From: Nageia nagi
Taxonomy: Eukaryota; Pinophyta
Assembly: GCA_050084985.1 (NCBI GenBank)
Contig: JBITNC010000002.1
Span: 13,578,001 to 13,642,000, forward strand
Direction of reading: 5' to 3'
Length of the DNA: 64,000 nt
Positions within the stretch are counted from its first letter, which is position 1. Every line of letters starts with the position of its first letter. The notes beneath the pieces were generated by a model. That model did not search any database. It was not told the origin of the DNA and saw only the letters and a list, made by a program, of their open reading frames with translations. This document shows, piece after piece, positions 45,151 to 56,568 of the stretch. Made by a program: the position numbers and the translations under genes.

Positions 45151-46600
45151 TCTGTGTTGGATTGGAAAGGATGTGAAAGATTGAATTTTTTTACCAAAAT
45201 CAAGATTTGTAGAATACTATAAATCCTAAGCCTCAAAATCAACATGAGAAATAGTGACAATAGCCAAAGCAGGAATAAATGGTGGTCTACTCAAGCAATC
45301 TAGAACATAATTATTACTATCTTTGTGATAGTGAATCACCAAGTGAAACTATTGAATATAGGAAGCCCATTTCATATGACATGCATCCTCAATTTTAGAT
45401 TGATAATGAAGGAACTAAGGAGGCATATGATCAATATGGATAATGGTCTTTTGGCCAAGGAGATAATATCACCAATACTTGATAGCTTGGACAAGAGCAT
45501 ACAACTCTTTATCATATGTGGAATAATTTTGTTTAGCTATTGAAAAAGTCTCCAAATGATAGGCTATTGGATGTCCATTCTATTTCAACATACTACCAAA
45601 AGCAAACTGATAGGCATCTATCTCAATCTTGAAAGGTTGTTGCAAATTAGGAAGAACCAAGACTAGAGCAGTATAAAGGTGATGCTTCAAAGTATTTAAA
45701 GCAGTGGTATGAATATCAATCTATTTGAAGGGAATTTTATTGCATGTTAACTAATGTAGTGGAGTAGCAATCATTGAATAATTATGAATGAAATTCCTAT
45801 AGAAGTTGGCAAGTCCAAGAAAACTCCTCAAATATGTGAGAGAAGAAGGTTGTGGTCATTGCTGAAAGAATTGAACTTTGGAAGGATCCACTATGACACC
45901 ACATGCATCAACAATGAACCCCAAATATGAAATGGATTTTTGAGTAAAATAATATTTGAAGAGACCAATATATAGCTAGTGTTAATGAGGAGTGAGTAAA
46001 ATATGCTCCAAATGTTGCAAATATACTTCCCATGTCTTGGAGAAAACCAAAATATCATCCAAATATATGATAACAAACTAATCAAGACAATCATGAAATA
46101 CATAATTCATTATCCTCATAAAGGTGAAAGGAGAATTAGTGAGGCCAAAAGGCATTACAATCCACTAAAAGATACCAAAGCATGTTTGAATGTGGTTTTC
46201 CAAGTATCCTCAAGTTGTACCTGAATCTAATGATACCCACTTTTGAGATCCAACTTTGAAAATAATTGTGCACCTTGCAATATATCAATCAAATCATCAA
46301 TTCATGGAAGTGGATATCTATTTTTGATATTTATTTTATTTAGAGCATGGAAATCAATACAAAAATGCTAAGAACCATCCTTTTTCAACACCAAAAGAAT
46401 AGAAGAAGCCAAAGGAGAAACACTTGGTTGTGTGAAACCCTTAGCTAAAAGATTTTCAATTTGATGTTTTATTTCTTCATTTTTTATGATTGAATCTTGA
46501 TATAGAGGTGCATTAGGAAGAGAAAATTTTGTAGTTAGATAAATAGCATGATTTATTGGTCTACTTGGAGGAAGTGATGAAGGTGATTTGAACACATCCT
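45151..46600 (-). pseudogene. E4 reverse transcriptase and RNase H
   Basis: N-terminal part at 46,595-46,368: EEIKHQIENLLAKGFTQPSV then SSILLVLKKDGS. Then FVIIYLDDILVFSKTWEVYL near 46,080-46,020 with the intact YLDD motif, LGFIVDACGVIVDPSK, and [19 protein letters not shown] (45,830-45,770). RNase H: NGHPIAYHLETFS, QNYSTYDKELYALVQAIKYW (45,545-45,470), then IHIDHMPP. Stops are scattered but fewer than in E1 and E3. Confidence 0.88.
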
Positions 46601-46749
46601 AATATTTATTAAGAAGTTGTTGAATTTCATCTTTTTCATGTGAAATAGTGGTGATTGATGGTGGTGCATTATGTTGTGGGCATACAAAATGAGAGCTAAC
46701 TCTGTTGCATTATTGATAGCTTTGCAGGCTTATTTACAACTAAGTACCA

Positions 46750-47276
46750 AATTTTTTATTTATTGTGTAGATTAGGTGATGCAAATTAAATACTTATTGT
46801 TATCTTTTTGGAGTTGGTATGTGTTATTAAATGCATCATAGAAAGATTTCCTATCATACAAAAATGAATTACCCAATACAATTCCATAACAATCCATCAT
46901 TATCACATAATAAGTGATCTCATCCACAAAATGAGGATCCAAAGCAAAATATATGGTACAGGTGTGTGTTATTTGAGGAGGAAATAGTATCCTTACATCC
47001 AAGTGAATATGGATGAGGATGTGGCTCAAGAGGTAGCTTCAATTTTTTGACTAAGGATCTCATAATAAAATTCTTTTGCAATCCATTATTGATGATATAA
47101 TCCACATAAAATTTAGGTATGAGATATTCCCTAAAGATAAATAAACTATCATCAGTGTCTAGTAATATAGTGTGGTGCATCAATGTGATATTATTGAGAT
47201 GATCATGCAAGTTTTTATAAGTTATATCTTCAGCAGTGGAATCTATGAGGGCATCTTGTGCTCCTTCATCATTCAT
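46750..47276 (-). pseudogene. E4 protease
   Basis: Reads KFYVDYIINNGLQKNFIMRS then LKLPLEPHPHPYSLG (47,130-47,000), the pattern around the retropepsin active site, but the D-x-G triad itself is altered (VDYIINNGLQKNFI). Then IYFALDPHFVDEITYYVIMM and DCYGIVLGNSFLYDR, the flap and LG-PWL-like end, in a second frame. It follows gag and precedes RT. Confidence 0.7.
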
Positions 47277-47983
47277 TATAATATGATATTTTTACTTTTT
47301 CTTAGGAAAATGATCTTGATCATGCCCTTTACCTTTACAATATGCACAATAAAGTGCTTGAGAAGAAGAACAAGAAGAAGAATTATCTTTCTTCTGAGGA
47401 GGTTTAGAAGCATTAATTTCCTCCTAAGCAAACATTTCTTGACTAAAAGCAACATTAAGTGTTTTAGCTTCCTAAAATTTGACCTTATGGTAGAGTGGTG
47501 CAGTTTTTCCACATTTGAACTTGAGGATAAGATCCTCTATGGTATCTTCACATTGCAACAAAATTCTCAAGTGATTAATTGAATGATGAAGTCATGCACT
47601 GATTATTGATACATTTGATGTAGAAGGATCCATTGAGTTTACAGATCAAGCCTATAATTTGGAGGATATAATGTGTTCCCAATGAACAAGATAAGTGCAT
47701 CTCAAGATTTAAAATCATTCTTCAAATTTTCCATATTTGCAATGCTTGAAAGTTTAAGAAGAGAAAAAGGAATCTTATCTTCATCTTCCATTTTGATGAA
47801 AGAGAACCAAATATCCATGTCCACGATCCAAGAATTATTGACATCATCATTACAAGTTCCATTCTAGATGGTAATTTCACATTTGGCTTTGAAAGGATTT
47901 GATTTTACATTGAATTTATCTACCAAAGTGTCAATAAGATGAGCCAGATCAACAACTCGATCAGCTAAAGAGGTAGTAGCCAT
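47277..47983 (-). pseudogene. E4 gag
   Basis: Start at ATG 47,983 (MATTSLADRVVDLAHLIDTL), with a copia-like looking N-terminus but in a Ty3/gypsy element. A knuckle lies at about 47,345-47,300: YCAYCKGKGHDQDHFPKK, a C-x2-C-x4-H-x4-H form in which the last Cys is His. Middle part broken by stops. Confidence 0.6.
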
Positions 47984-48592
47984 GGTATGAGAATATCACA
48001 ACTTCATAGAATGAAACCTCCTAATAAAAAATGTGATATTTTTCAAAAGATTTAGAATATACCAATGTTTTTTATGGATTTGAAATTTGATTCAGTATGA
48101 GCAAGATATTGAATTAATTACAAAAATACCTAAAAAATGTAGCTATAGTCCCTAAAAATAGTCAAATTGCAAAAGTCATACCTTTTGATCCAAAGCTCTA
48201 ATTTTCACATTATTTAGATCATTGCAAAGATCTAGAAGTTTAGAATGCACATACAAAATTTCATTCTATTTAGAGTAGTATAGGACCTTCATTTTATACT
48301 TGCACCAAAATGTACCTAGAATATGTAGCATGCATGAGCATGATGGGGTGTTGGTTGGCTTGATGGTGAGTTGTATGAGCCAACTAGGTGAAGAAGAAAC
48401 TTGTGAGTAGAAGAAACATGCAAAAACTAGGAACAATACAATCTTCAAATGCTAGTGGATGGATATGGAATCATTAATCTTGGCTCAATGGCCTCTCCCT
48501 TGGAGTTGCTCTTGCTAAGAGATCAAAAGGAGACTAGAGTAATGAGGAAGAATGCAGATCTTATCTAGGTCCATAAAGAGATCCAAATGAGA

Positions 48593-48604
48593 GCTCTAAT
48601 ACCA
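48593..48604 (-). promoter_or_regulatory. E4 primer binding site (initiator-Met type)
   Basis: GCTCTAATACCA differs by one transition from the complement of TGGTATCAGAGC and sits 1 bp from the LTR start at 48,606. Confidence 0.85.
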
Positions 48605-48605
48605 A

Positions 48606-48779
48606 TGATATAGAATCAAATATTTGAATGATTTATATTAACATAAGAGGCCTTTAAATAGGCTAATACAATCCAAAATACCATGGAAGAATGGACATGG
48701 TATTGGCAAAACCACATAAGAGAAAATGGTATTGTATTTATTACAAACACTAGACATGTGTCTAGCACATTGATTATTC
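48606..48779 (-). repeat. E4 5' LTR, outer end unclear
   Basis: It starts TGATATAGAATC beside the PBS. A CTATTTAAAGG word on the minus strand (about 48,650) could be its TATA box. A CA end at about 48,769 would make it very short. It does not match 43,482-43,980. Confidence 0.5.
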
Positions 48780-49310
48780 TCAACTAACCTTAGATACCTT
48801 AAAAGGTATTTTATTATTATGGTTATTCCTCATGATACCCTTTAAGGTAACATATTTAATCAAAACAACAACTACTTCATCCCAGGACTTAGGAATCAAA
48901 TCTCTTACCACTCCCATTTGGTATTTAGAAATATCCTGTATTTTCATCACTTTATATAGAAATTTATTCCTTGCATCAATATTTTTAACTTTTTCTTTCC
49001 TTCTCACTTATAGACCATCATTTAGCATGCAAATTTCTTGTGTTATGGTTTATGCACTAATTACAAATACTTTATCATTTGCCTTGCAAATTTTGTTGTT
49101 CCATAAGCTTGCCACCTCCATTGAGAGTTGTTCATCATGTCCTTTGCATGCATAGATAAATTTATCCATCCTACCTTAGCATAAAATATTCTACACTACA
49201 ATATTTTTCATTATCTCATCTAGATAATTCAAATCCACTCTTACTAGATCCCCACCCATTTTCCTAACAAACAAAGGTGGCTTCACCCTACTACTCACTT
49301 CTCGCTTTAG
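48780..49310 (-). pseudogene. Fragment of a repeat-borne plant ORF, unknown family
   Basis: On the minus strand VRKMGGDLVRVDLNYLDEIM (49,270-49,210), then KFIYACKGHDEQLSMEVASL and DKVFVISA, then VRRKEKVKNIDARNKFLYKV and VVRDLIPKSWDEVVVVLIKY (48,960-48,830). It reads as one mostly open product with a few stops. I have the impression of a common plant-repeat protein seen with conifer sequences, but I cannot name it. It sits upstream of E4 on the same strand, so E4 probably inserted into or beside it. Confidence 0.5.
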
Positions 49311-49980
49311 CAAGTTGGTTCAAGCATATTAATTCCCTTTTTGCAAATGAAAACTCCTAGTATCTAGGGTGATAATATGGTACTTGATACAAATGCTTCG
49401 AGGTTAAATATCCTAATGCCACCTTTCTTGCCTCATAGTGACATGATTATCAAGCAAGTTGATAATCGCATCAAGGCCAAGCCATCTCATGTCCCACCCT
49501 TATGTTCTAGGATGAAAATTGCTTCTAATTTAATGATAAGGCTATCAGCACATGATAAAAAAATATTAAAATAATGGGCAAGACTATCATACTATCATAA
49601 ATAATATTAAAAACCAATAACTTGACCTCTTCTTTTTTGCAAATACGGTTCGAATATTTAAGGCTCACCACTTCCAATCAAAGAGAATGATGCCTAAATT
49701 AGGCACACCACCTTATTAGAATAAGTAACATAGTATTTTTGGAGAGTATTCAAATTAGTAAGCTACTCACCTCAAACTAGAGTAGTTAAGTGCCCTAAAA
49801 CTCATGGTTAACTATAATCTACTTAATAAAACAAACTTTGAAAAAAAATCTTCGATAAAAAATTCTTGTTACAATATCCTAAAAATTATTATATCAAGCC
49901 CTTAAGGACTAAATCCTCTAACTAATTATTTTTTAATACCTCCAGAGCTTCCCCATCCTCTTCTATGTCTACTTGGTCCT
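49311..49980. other. Unclassified DNA
   Basis: No gene supported. A 65-codon plus-strand frame at 49,377-49,574 has no recognisable domain. Confidence 0.45.
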
Positions 49981-50299
49981 TGTAAATCGAATATTTTGTA
50001 ATTCTTGATTATATAGGTATTCTTGATCATTTGAGCATAATTGTAAAGAATATTTGAATATTATTATACTTATATTTATATTTATATTCCATCTACATTG
50101 CATAATCTTCATGTCCAAATAAAAGACCCAAAAGTTGATGAGACTATTGTAAAAAAAACCTATTAAAAAGTGACAAACTATCTTTTAATACATGTACAAT
50201 TAGAAAATAATTGAACCAAAGTAAGTGTCTGATATCACAATTTGGATTTTAATATACCAACTTTCCAAAACATTGTATGTTTCTAGAAAAAGAAGCCCA

Positions 50300-50761
50300 A
50301 AATATGTCTCAAAATGAGGCCCAAAAACTCGATTGGAGAAGGAAAGCAATTATCGAACCTAGAATTTTTCCAAGAGTTAAAAACCAATCCAAAAGTGATA
50401 AGTTGACCTCATCTACCATATGTTTTGAAATGATGCAATTATACCATGCCATATAAAATGATCTAAATAGATTATATAATATGAAAAAATGGAGCTTTAA
50501 ATTTTTCATCTGGTTATGTTGTTTTCTACTTGTAAATTAGATAAGAATGTTGGAATATGGGAGTTTATATATTTGGCAACAATCCTTTTTTTATTGAAGC
50601 CTAAATATGTTGGATCTTATGTTCTGCTTTCAAATATTTATGCTGAAATGGGTAATTGCATTTCAAACATGAAGAATTTTCTTGCAAAGATGATTAGTGA
50701 TGGATTAGTGCAAGAAGTTGGGCCCACTTTATGGCCAAAAAAGTGGAAGTCTTTTCCTTGA
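50300..50761 (+). pseudogene. PPR-protein gene fragment, copy B (E domain)
   Basis: The frame 50,516-50,761 reads MLFSTCKLDKNVGIWEFI, then LLKPKYVGSYVLLSNIYAEM (50,600-50,655), then KNFLAKMISDGLVQEVGP. This is the W-LLSACR-H-NVE-GE ... L-P---G-YVLLSNIYA--G ... M---G--K--G-S order of the PPR E domain. After 50,700 it runs into the inverted-repeat element copy. Upstream 50,300-50,480 aligns with 14,440-14,560. Relic only. Confidence 0.75.
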
Positions 50762-51229
50762 TTTTCAAGTTGGATACATTGGATATTAAATTTGAATCAC
50801 TTAGACATGGAATCATGAAAAAGATCACAAGGTAAAAATGTAGTGCTCAAAGTCTAGTTTTCAAATATATAATTTATTCTAATACCCAAATGATAAAAAT
50901 TAAATTTTAATGGAGATGAATAAAAAACATTTTTTAAATATATTATTTTAGGACCATACCATCCATAGTTCAGTAAGCGTAATTTGACCTAAATAAAAAA
51001 AAAATTAAAATCCTTTTCTAAATAGATACCTAAGACATTAAGGCTTGTCTTAGATATTTTTTCATAAATTTTTTATGAATATTTTTTATTATTAATTTTG
51101 TAATGATCATGTTTGGAGTTTTGAAAAGTGCTCGAAACTAATACATAATTTGACTTAAACTTATCCTTTTTCTAATTTTTTATCTTATAGAAAATTATTT
51201 GTATTTTTTATCTGAATTACATCATGTCA
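50706..51229. mobile_element. Partial copy of the 38.7 kb inverted-repeat element
   Basis: From TTAGTGCAAGAAGTTGGGCC it aligns with 38,696 on: TGTAGTGCTCAAAGT, TTTCAAATAT-TAATTTATTC, GACCATACC and TGACTTAAACTTATCC. The match fades after about 51,200, close to the E5 LTR. A matching tail (TTTTCATAATTCC-AAAAAATAA-AAGTTATTAA) is at 57,215-57,260, beyond E5. Confidence 0.7.
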
Positions 51230-51306
51230 AGTTTACATCTATAGGAGAAGTACTCATTCCATAGGTATCTATTCTTGGAGATTTACTAAAGACTAACATT
51301 TTAAGG

Positions 51307-51925
51307 TGATTGGTGAAAAAAATCATACCATTAATGACCTAAGTCTATTTTATTTAGGTTTTTAATAGCCTTCATTTTGATGAGTCAACTATGAAAGTTG
51401 AAGGGGCATCAATGATTTAGATAGTTAAGTAGTTTAGGATCATAAATCAATATACTAGAGATATTTTCAAGCCTCTTTAAAGGTGTGCTACTCTCTTGAT
51501 TCATAAATGAAATCTTAGCTTAGAGAGTTTTGAGATTTTGGGATTGTAAAGATTTGAAGGAAGACCAAGAGTCATTCCAAAATGTTTGTAGTTATGAAGT
51601 TGTTATTCTTATTGTAAGAGATTGTAGTAGTATTGTAGCAGATGGTGTTGTCATTATTTTGATGGTATTTCTCTATATGCATATAATATTGTAATGTCCA
51701 TAGATAATGAGAAGACAAGGCTCCAATTTCATGCTAGATTAGCCCACATTTGGTGAACTAGGGTAAATCATTATGCTCATATTGTTATACGTGATTGAGA
51801 TTGTTAATTTGAAGTTTTACATTATGCAATTTGATGGGTATCATAATGGTAAATATTTTTTTATTCAATTCAAGTCTGTAAGCAAGGATCTAAGTATTTT
51901 ATAAGCATATGATGATTAGAGATCA
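51307..51925 (+). repeat. 5' LTR of element E5 (619 bp)
   Basis: It starts TGATTGGTGA and ends GATCA before TGTGGTATCAGA. It pairs with 56,569-57,200 along its whole length, with several indels. Confidence 0.9.
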
Positions 51926-51927
51926 TG

Positions 51928-51937
51928 TGGTATCAGA
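51928..51937 (+). promoter_or_regulatory. E5 primer binding site (initiator-Met)
   Basis: TGGTATCAGA, 2 bp after the LTR, matches the 3' end complement of initiator tRNA-Met used by many plant elements. Confidence 0.9.
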
Positions 51938-52079
51938 TATTGTATGCATAAAATTTAGGATCAAAATGTTGGAGGATTTTAGGCTATCAGAGGTATGCTT
52001 TTTTATGTTCAAGAGATCTCAAAAACCAAAATTGATTCTAGAGGATCCTGAGATTGGTCAAAGGTGTTGAGTAATAGAA

Positions 52080-53060
52080 ATGGATGATTTGGAGGAGCAA
52101 CAGTCTATTTTTCATATCATGATGTATGTTGATTTTGAAAGGAGATTTTTGAAAATGGAGAATCATTTGGCTCATTTGGCTGAGTTGTTGGCTACTGGAG
52201 AAAATGTAAATATCAATCAAAGGCAATGAAATGAAGTTTAAGTAACTGATTCATCATCTTCATCAAATCAAGTTTCATTCAAGGTGGGGGCCAAAGTGGA
52301 TATTCCTACTTTTGGTGGAGAGGTTGATGCAGAAAAGTTGATAAATGATGTTTATTTTCAAATTCATTATGTTGTAAATGATGTTGATAAAATCTCTTTT
52401 GCTAGGTTAAAGAGGGATGGACATGCTTTAGTTTGGTGGAAAAGCCATGTAGAAACTCTTAATCATGAACAATGATAAAAAGTATCTTCTTGGGTTGAAT
52501 TTAAGAATGTGTTAAGAGTTCAATTTTATCCATTGAGACATCATAATAAACAAGTGATGAAATGGCAATTCTTTAGGCAACAAAGAGGGAAAACATTTCA
52601 AGAATATACTACATAATTTAGGAAACAAGCTACTTTGCTTGAGGTTTCACTAAAAGATCCTCAAACTTTAATGAAGTACATTGGAGGTTTACATGTTCAT
52701 TTGCAAAATACTATTATGTTGTTTAATCCTAGCAATCTTGATCAAGTGTGTGTGTAAGCATAATACTTAGAGGAGGATGGTAAAGCAAGGAGATAATATG
52801 ATGAATCCAAGAAGACTTATAATTCAAAAGAAGTATAATATAAAGGTAAATATCAAGATAAATATAAAGGTAAGCAAGAAACTAAGACCATTAATACTTT
52901 GAAAAAGAAAGGTGGTCATAATAGGCATTGTAGTCATTATAATAAAGATGGTCACATTGATGATAAATATTTGAAACTTCATCCTAAATTATGTCCATAG
53001 AAGAAAAAGAATAAGGAGAAAACTAATGTTATGATTCTTAAATATAAGGATATTGAGGAA
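52080..53060 (+). pseudogene. E5 gag
   Basis: Starts MDDLEEQQ at 52,080. Capsid core: VDIPTFGGEVDAEKLINDVY, then RLKRDGHALVWWKSHVE (52,285-52,460), VLRVQFYPLRH and QQRGKTFQEYTT-FRKQAT, the typical plant Ty3/gypsy gag pattern. A zinc-knuckle remnant CSHYNKDGHIDDKYLKLHP (about 52,930-52,985) lacks two Cys. Five or more stops. Confidence 0.85.
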
Positions 53061-53169
53061 GTTCAAATGTTGATGAGAAACTAAATTGTTCATCCATTCA
53101 AAAGGTTGAAGAATATCAAGATATTGAAGAACAAAGATTTCATTTATTCCACCTCAAAATCTAAATTAA

Positions 53170-53520
53170 GAAAATAAGAGTGGATTGCATTATTGATCCG
53201 AGTTCTTAAGCAAACTTGATTTCAAAATCTATGGTAAGTAATTTAGGATTGGAAACTTTCAACCATCCAAATCCATATCCTTTGGGTTGGGTACATTGTA
53301 ATGCTAGTTTACAAGTTACTAAACAATGTAAGTTAAAATTTTCTATTTATGCAAAGCACATTGATGAAGTTGTGGTTTATGTTGTTCCTTTGGGTATTTA
53401 TGGTGGTATTCTTGGTAACCCTTATATGTGGGACAATGATGATATTTGTTACAAAAGATTAAACAAATTACGATTGGTAAAAGATGGAAAGGTGTTTATA
53501 GCTAGTGCACATAAAAGATA
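53170..53520 (+). pseudogene. E5 aspartic protease
   Basis: Reads VDCIIDPSS-ANLISKSMVS (53,171-53,230) where D-P-S stands for the D-x-G/S active site, then LGWVHCNASLQVTKQCKLKF and VVPLGIYGGILGNPYMWDND, the LG-P-L-D-like end. One TAA at 53,204 and a stop at 53,520. It would process Gag-Pol. Confidence 0.8.
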
Positions 53521-53779
53521 GAAAAATCTACCTTTGGTTACTACTAGTTAGGTAAAACACTTTGTAAATGCTTATAAAAAATTTGTGTTGATCATGGTGA
53601 AAATTGAAGCTTCTAGTGAGGTGAATCTCACACTATCAACAATATGCAATACTAATTTTAGGTTGTTAACAATGTGCAAAAGGGAAGAATAGACACAAAA
53701 ATTAGTCTAGGAGTTTACTAACTTATTTTTAGAGCCATAGGGATTACCTCCTATGCAACATGATATTTAGTTGTTACCT

Positions 53780-54960
53780 AATGCTTCATTTCCCAATGTA
53801 GCTTTGTATTGGTAATCAATTTTGGAGCCAAAGGAGATAAAGAGGTATATTTAGGAGTTAGTTGATCAAGGTTTGATTAGATCAAGTACATCTCCATGTG
53901 GATCACTTGCTATTTTGCTTCCCAAAAAGGATCAAACTTGGAGGATGTGTATTGACTATAGAGCACTTAATAAACTCACCATAAAAAATCATTATACTTT
54001 GCCTTAAATAGATGATTGATTGTAAGGGGCAAGATTCTTCACAAAGCTGGACTTGAGGAGTGGATATCACCAAGCTTGAATCAAGGAGGAGAATATTTGG
54101 AAGATTAATTTTAAGATAAGATAAGGCCTATTTTAGTGGTCTATTTTTCTATTTGGTTTATGGAATACACCGACCACATATATAAGGGTAATGAATGATG
54201 TTCTTCATCCATTTATTGATTCTTTTATTGTTGTATACTTGGATGATATTCTTATTTATAGTTCTACTTGGGAAGAACATGTTTTACATCTTAAACAAGT
54301 GTTTCAAGCTTTGCATAGGGAGAATTTATTGTTAAAACATTCAAAATATAAGTTTGACAAAGAGTCTTTGGTATATTTAAGCGACATTATTGGTCATGGA
54401 CAACTTAAGATAGATCCTAGTAAAGTAAGTGCTATAGTAGATTGGCCAAAGCCATCTAATGTAACTGAAGTAAGGATTTTCTTAGGTGTTGTCCAATATT
54501 TGAGAATGTTTATTGTTGACTTTTCTCATATTGCTTCACCTTTACATGATGTAACCAACAAGAGGCAGTTTTTCCAATGTGGAAAGCAACACCAAACATC
54601 TTTTGATACGTTGAAGAAAAAGATTGTTAGTGTACCCATGCATACACTTTCTAATTTGCAAAAGCTATTTGAAGTAGATAATGATGCAAGTGACTATGCC
54701 ATGGGGGTTGTTTTGTTACAAGAAGGTAAACCAATTTGCTATCATTTCAAAACATTCAATGGGGATATTTTGAATTATCCTACTTATGATAAGGAAATGT
54801 ATGCATTGGTTCAAGCTATTAAAAAGTGTAAATATTACTTAATGGGAAAAAATAATCATTCATACTGATCATCAACCATTAAAGTATTTACAAACTCAAT
54901 CAAAATTGAAACAAACTAGACACTATAAATGGATGGATTTTCTATAATAATTTCATCTTA
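53780..54960 (+). pseudogene. E5 reverse transcriptase and RNase H
   Basis: [42 protein letters not shown] (53,945-54,005), FFTKLDLRSGYHQA, then in the open frame 54,191-54,868 VVYLDDILIYSSTWEEHVLH (YLDD intact, about 54,230), KFDKESLVYLSDIIGHGQLK and VRIFLGVVQYLRMFI. RNase H: LFEVDNDASDYAMGVVLLQE (TDAS as NDAS, 54,670-54,730) and YPTYDKEMYALVQAIKKCKY. After 54,868 one frame change; then decay. Confidence 0.92.
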
Positions 54961-55149
54961 ACAATGTGTAACACTAATTTTAGGCTATTATTAGTGTGCA
55001 AATAAGGGTCAGTGAGTTCTCTCTCAGTGCTAAAATCTCTTCCTTTTCTTTCTAAGTCATTTTTAGAGGCATATGTATAGGATATTAACTTTGGAGAGGT
55101 GTATAAGCAGTTGTCTTCATCTAGATCCAAGTATGAGGGCTTGGATAAT

Positions 55150-56150
55150 TTTCATTTATAAAATGGACTTCTTTATCATTTTAATGCATTATATGTACCT
55201 ATAGGTGAAAGGATTAGACTGATTAGCGAAGCACATACTTCAAATATTATGGGACATTTTAGGGTTAGAAAGATAAATTATACCATTTGCAAATGTATGT
55301 ATATTGGCCAAAGATGCCAAATCAAGTTATTAAGTACATAAGAGGGTGTTCTTTGTGTTGCGCCAACAATCCAAGTGACAAGAAATTAGGTTTGTATCAG
55401 CCACTACTAGTACTAACTCATCCTTGGGAGTGTATCGCAATGGATTTTATGGGAGGATTTCCCATGACCAAGAAGGGTCATGACTATTTATTTGTTGTTG
55501 TGGATAGATTTAGCAAAATGTGCATTTTAATTCCTTGTAAGAAGATAATAACAGTACAAGATGCTACAAATTTGTTCTTTTCACATATTTGGGTTCATTT
55601 TGGATTTTCTACTTCTATTGTTTCAAATAGAAATATTAGATTTTTGGACAAGTTTTGGACATGTTTGTGGGAAAATATGGACACAAGGTTGAAGAGGAGT
55701 ACTACATTTCATCCTCAAATGGATGGATAAACTGACATGGTGAATAGGATAGTGGTTCAACTCTTAAGGGGTTATTGTGGTAAGCATCCTAAGTCTTGGG
55801 ATGAACATCTTGAATATATTCAACATTCATACAGTAGGAAAATTCATTCTTCTATTAATAAGAGTCCTTTTGAGACTTGTTTTGGTTATTTACCACCATC
55901 ATATTTTGATTATGTGTTTGGAAAATAAAAGAATGAAGGAGATTCACTTGAAAAAGAAGAAAAGCAAGTTGAAAGGTTTGTTAAGAAGATTAGGAAAATT
56001 CATTTGAAATTTCAAGAGCAACTTAAAACAAGCCAAGCCAAGTATAAGATAAGACATGACAAACATAGAGTTGACCATAAGTTTCATATCGGAGACCATG
56101 TTTGGTTGCATCTTAGTAAAGAGGGTTGTAAGGACTATCCAAGAAGTTGA
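55150..56150 (+). pseudogene. E5 integrase
   Basis: Zinc-binding region: LISEAHTSNIMGHFRVRK then RGCSLCCANN (H-H-C-C, 55,225-55,370). Core: ECIAMDFMGGFPMTKKGHDY and VVDRFSKMCILIPCKK (first Asp), STSIVSNRNIRFLDKFW (second Asp as Asn), then MVNRIVVQLLRGY (Glu expected in TE-VN, lost). HPKSWDEHLEYIQHSYSRKI and SPFETCFGYLPPS follow in 55,737-55,928, then FHIGDHVWLHLSKEG at 56,080-56,125. Confidence 0.9.
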
Positions 56151-56480
56151 AAGCTATAAGATATGAAGCATTTGATATTGTAGAGCAAGTAAGTAAGAAT
56201 ACATTTAGATTGAATCTATTGGCATATATGAACATCTATTCAATTGTGAATGTGGAACATTTAAAATTGTATGAGCCATCTATGTTGATTGAAGATGAAG
56301 TAGGTTTAGATCAAATTTTGCCATCTGTTGATGAATTAGCTCATAATACTAGGGATGAAATCAAGAAAGATTCCATATTACAAAATAAGGTTCATGCTAT
56401 AAGAAGAGGTGAGACAGAGCAATGGTTGGTTAGATTGAAAGGATAGAAGCCTAATAAATCCAAGAGGTGTTATCCAAATT
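56151..56480 (+). pseudogene. E5 integrase tail with chromodomain-like segment
   Basis: The frame 56,147-56,446 reads AFDIVEQVSKNTFRLNLLAY, VNVEHLKLYEPSML and, after an acidic linker, VHAIRRGETEQWLVRLKG (about 56,390-56,446), followed in the next frame by KPNKSKRCYP. The last part fits the --V--RR----YLV-WKG--P---- signature of chromoviral integrase tails, which may guide insertion to chromatin. Confidence 0.75.
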
Positions 56481-56568
56481 AGATTGTGTCAGGTTGATCT
56501 CTTCAAGAATAGTACTAATTATAGAGGTATTTGTGCTTAAATATTGATTGAAGATTGAAATATGGATG

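Larger units (their letters stand above)
43981..48800 (-). mobile_element. E4: Ty3/gypsy element, 3' end truncated
   Basis: On the minus strand: PBS at 48,593-48,604, leader, gag, protease, RT-RNase H and integrase in order. The coding part stops at 43,981 within the integrase tail, where a foreign LTR begins. The 5' LTR starts at 48,606, but its outer end is unclear (about 48,770-48,840). Domains are better preserved than in E3. Confidence 0.82.

Noticed and set aside
47172-47582. 136-codon plus-strand frame
   Set aside because: Antisense to the E4 gag and protease region, where minus-strand motifs (knuckle, LKLPLEPHPHPYSLG) fit.
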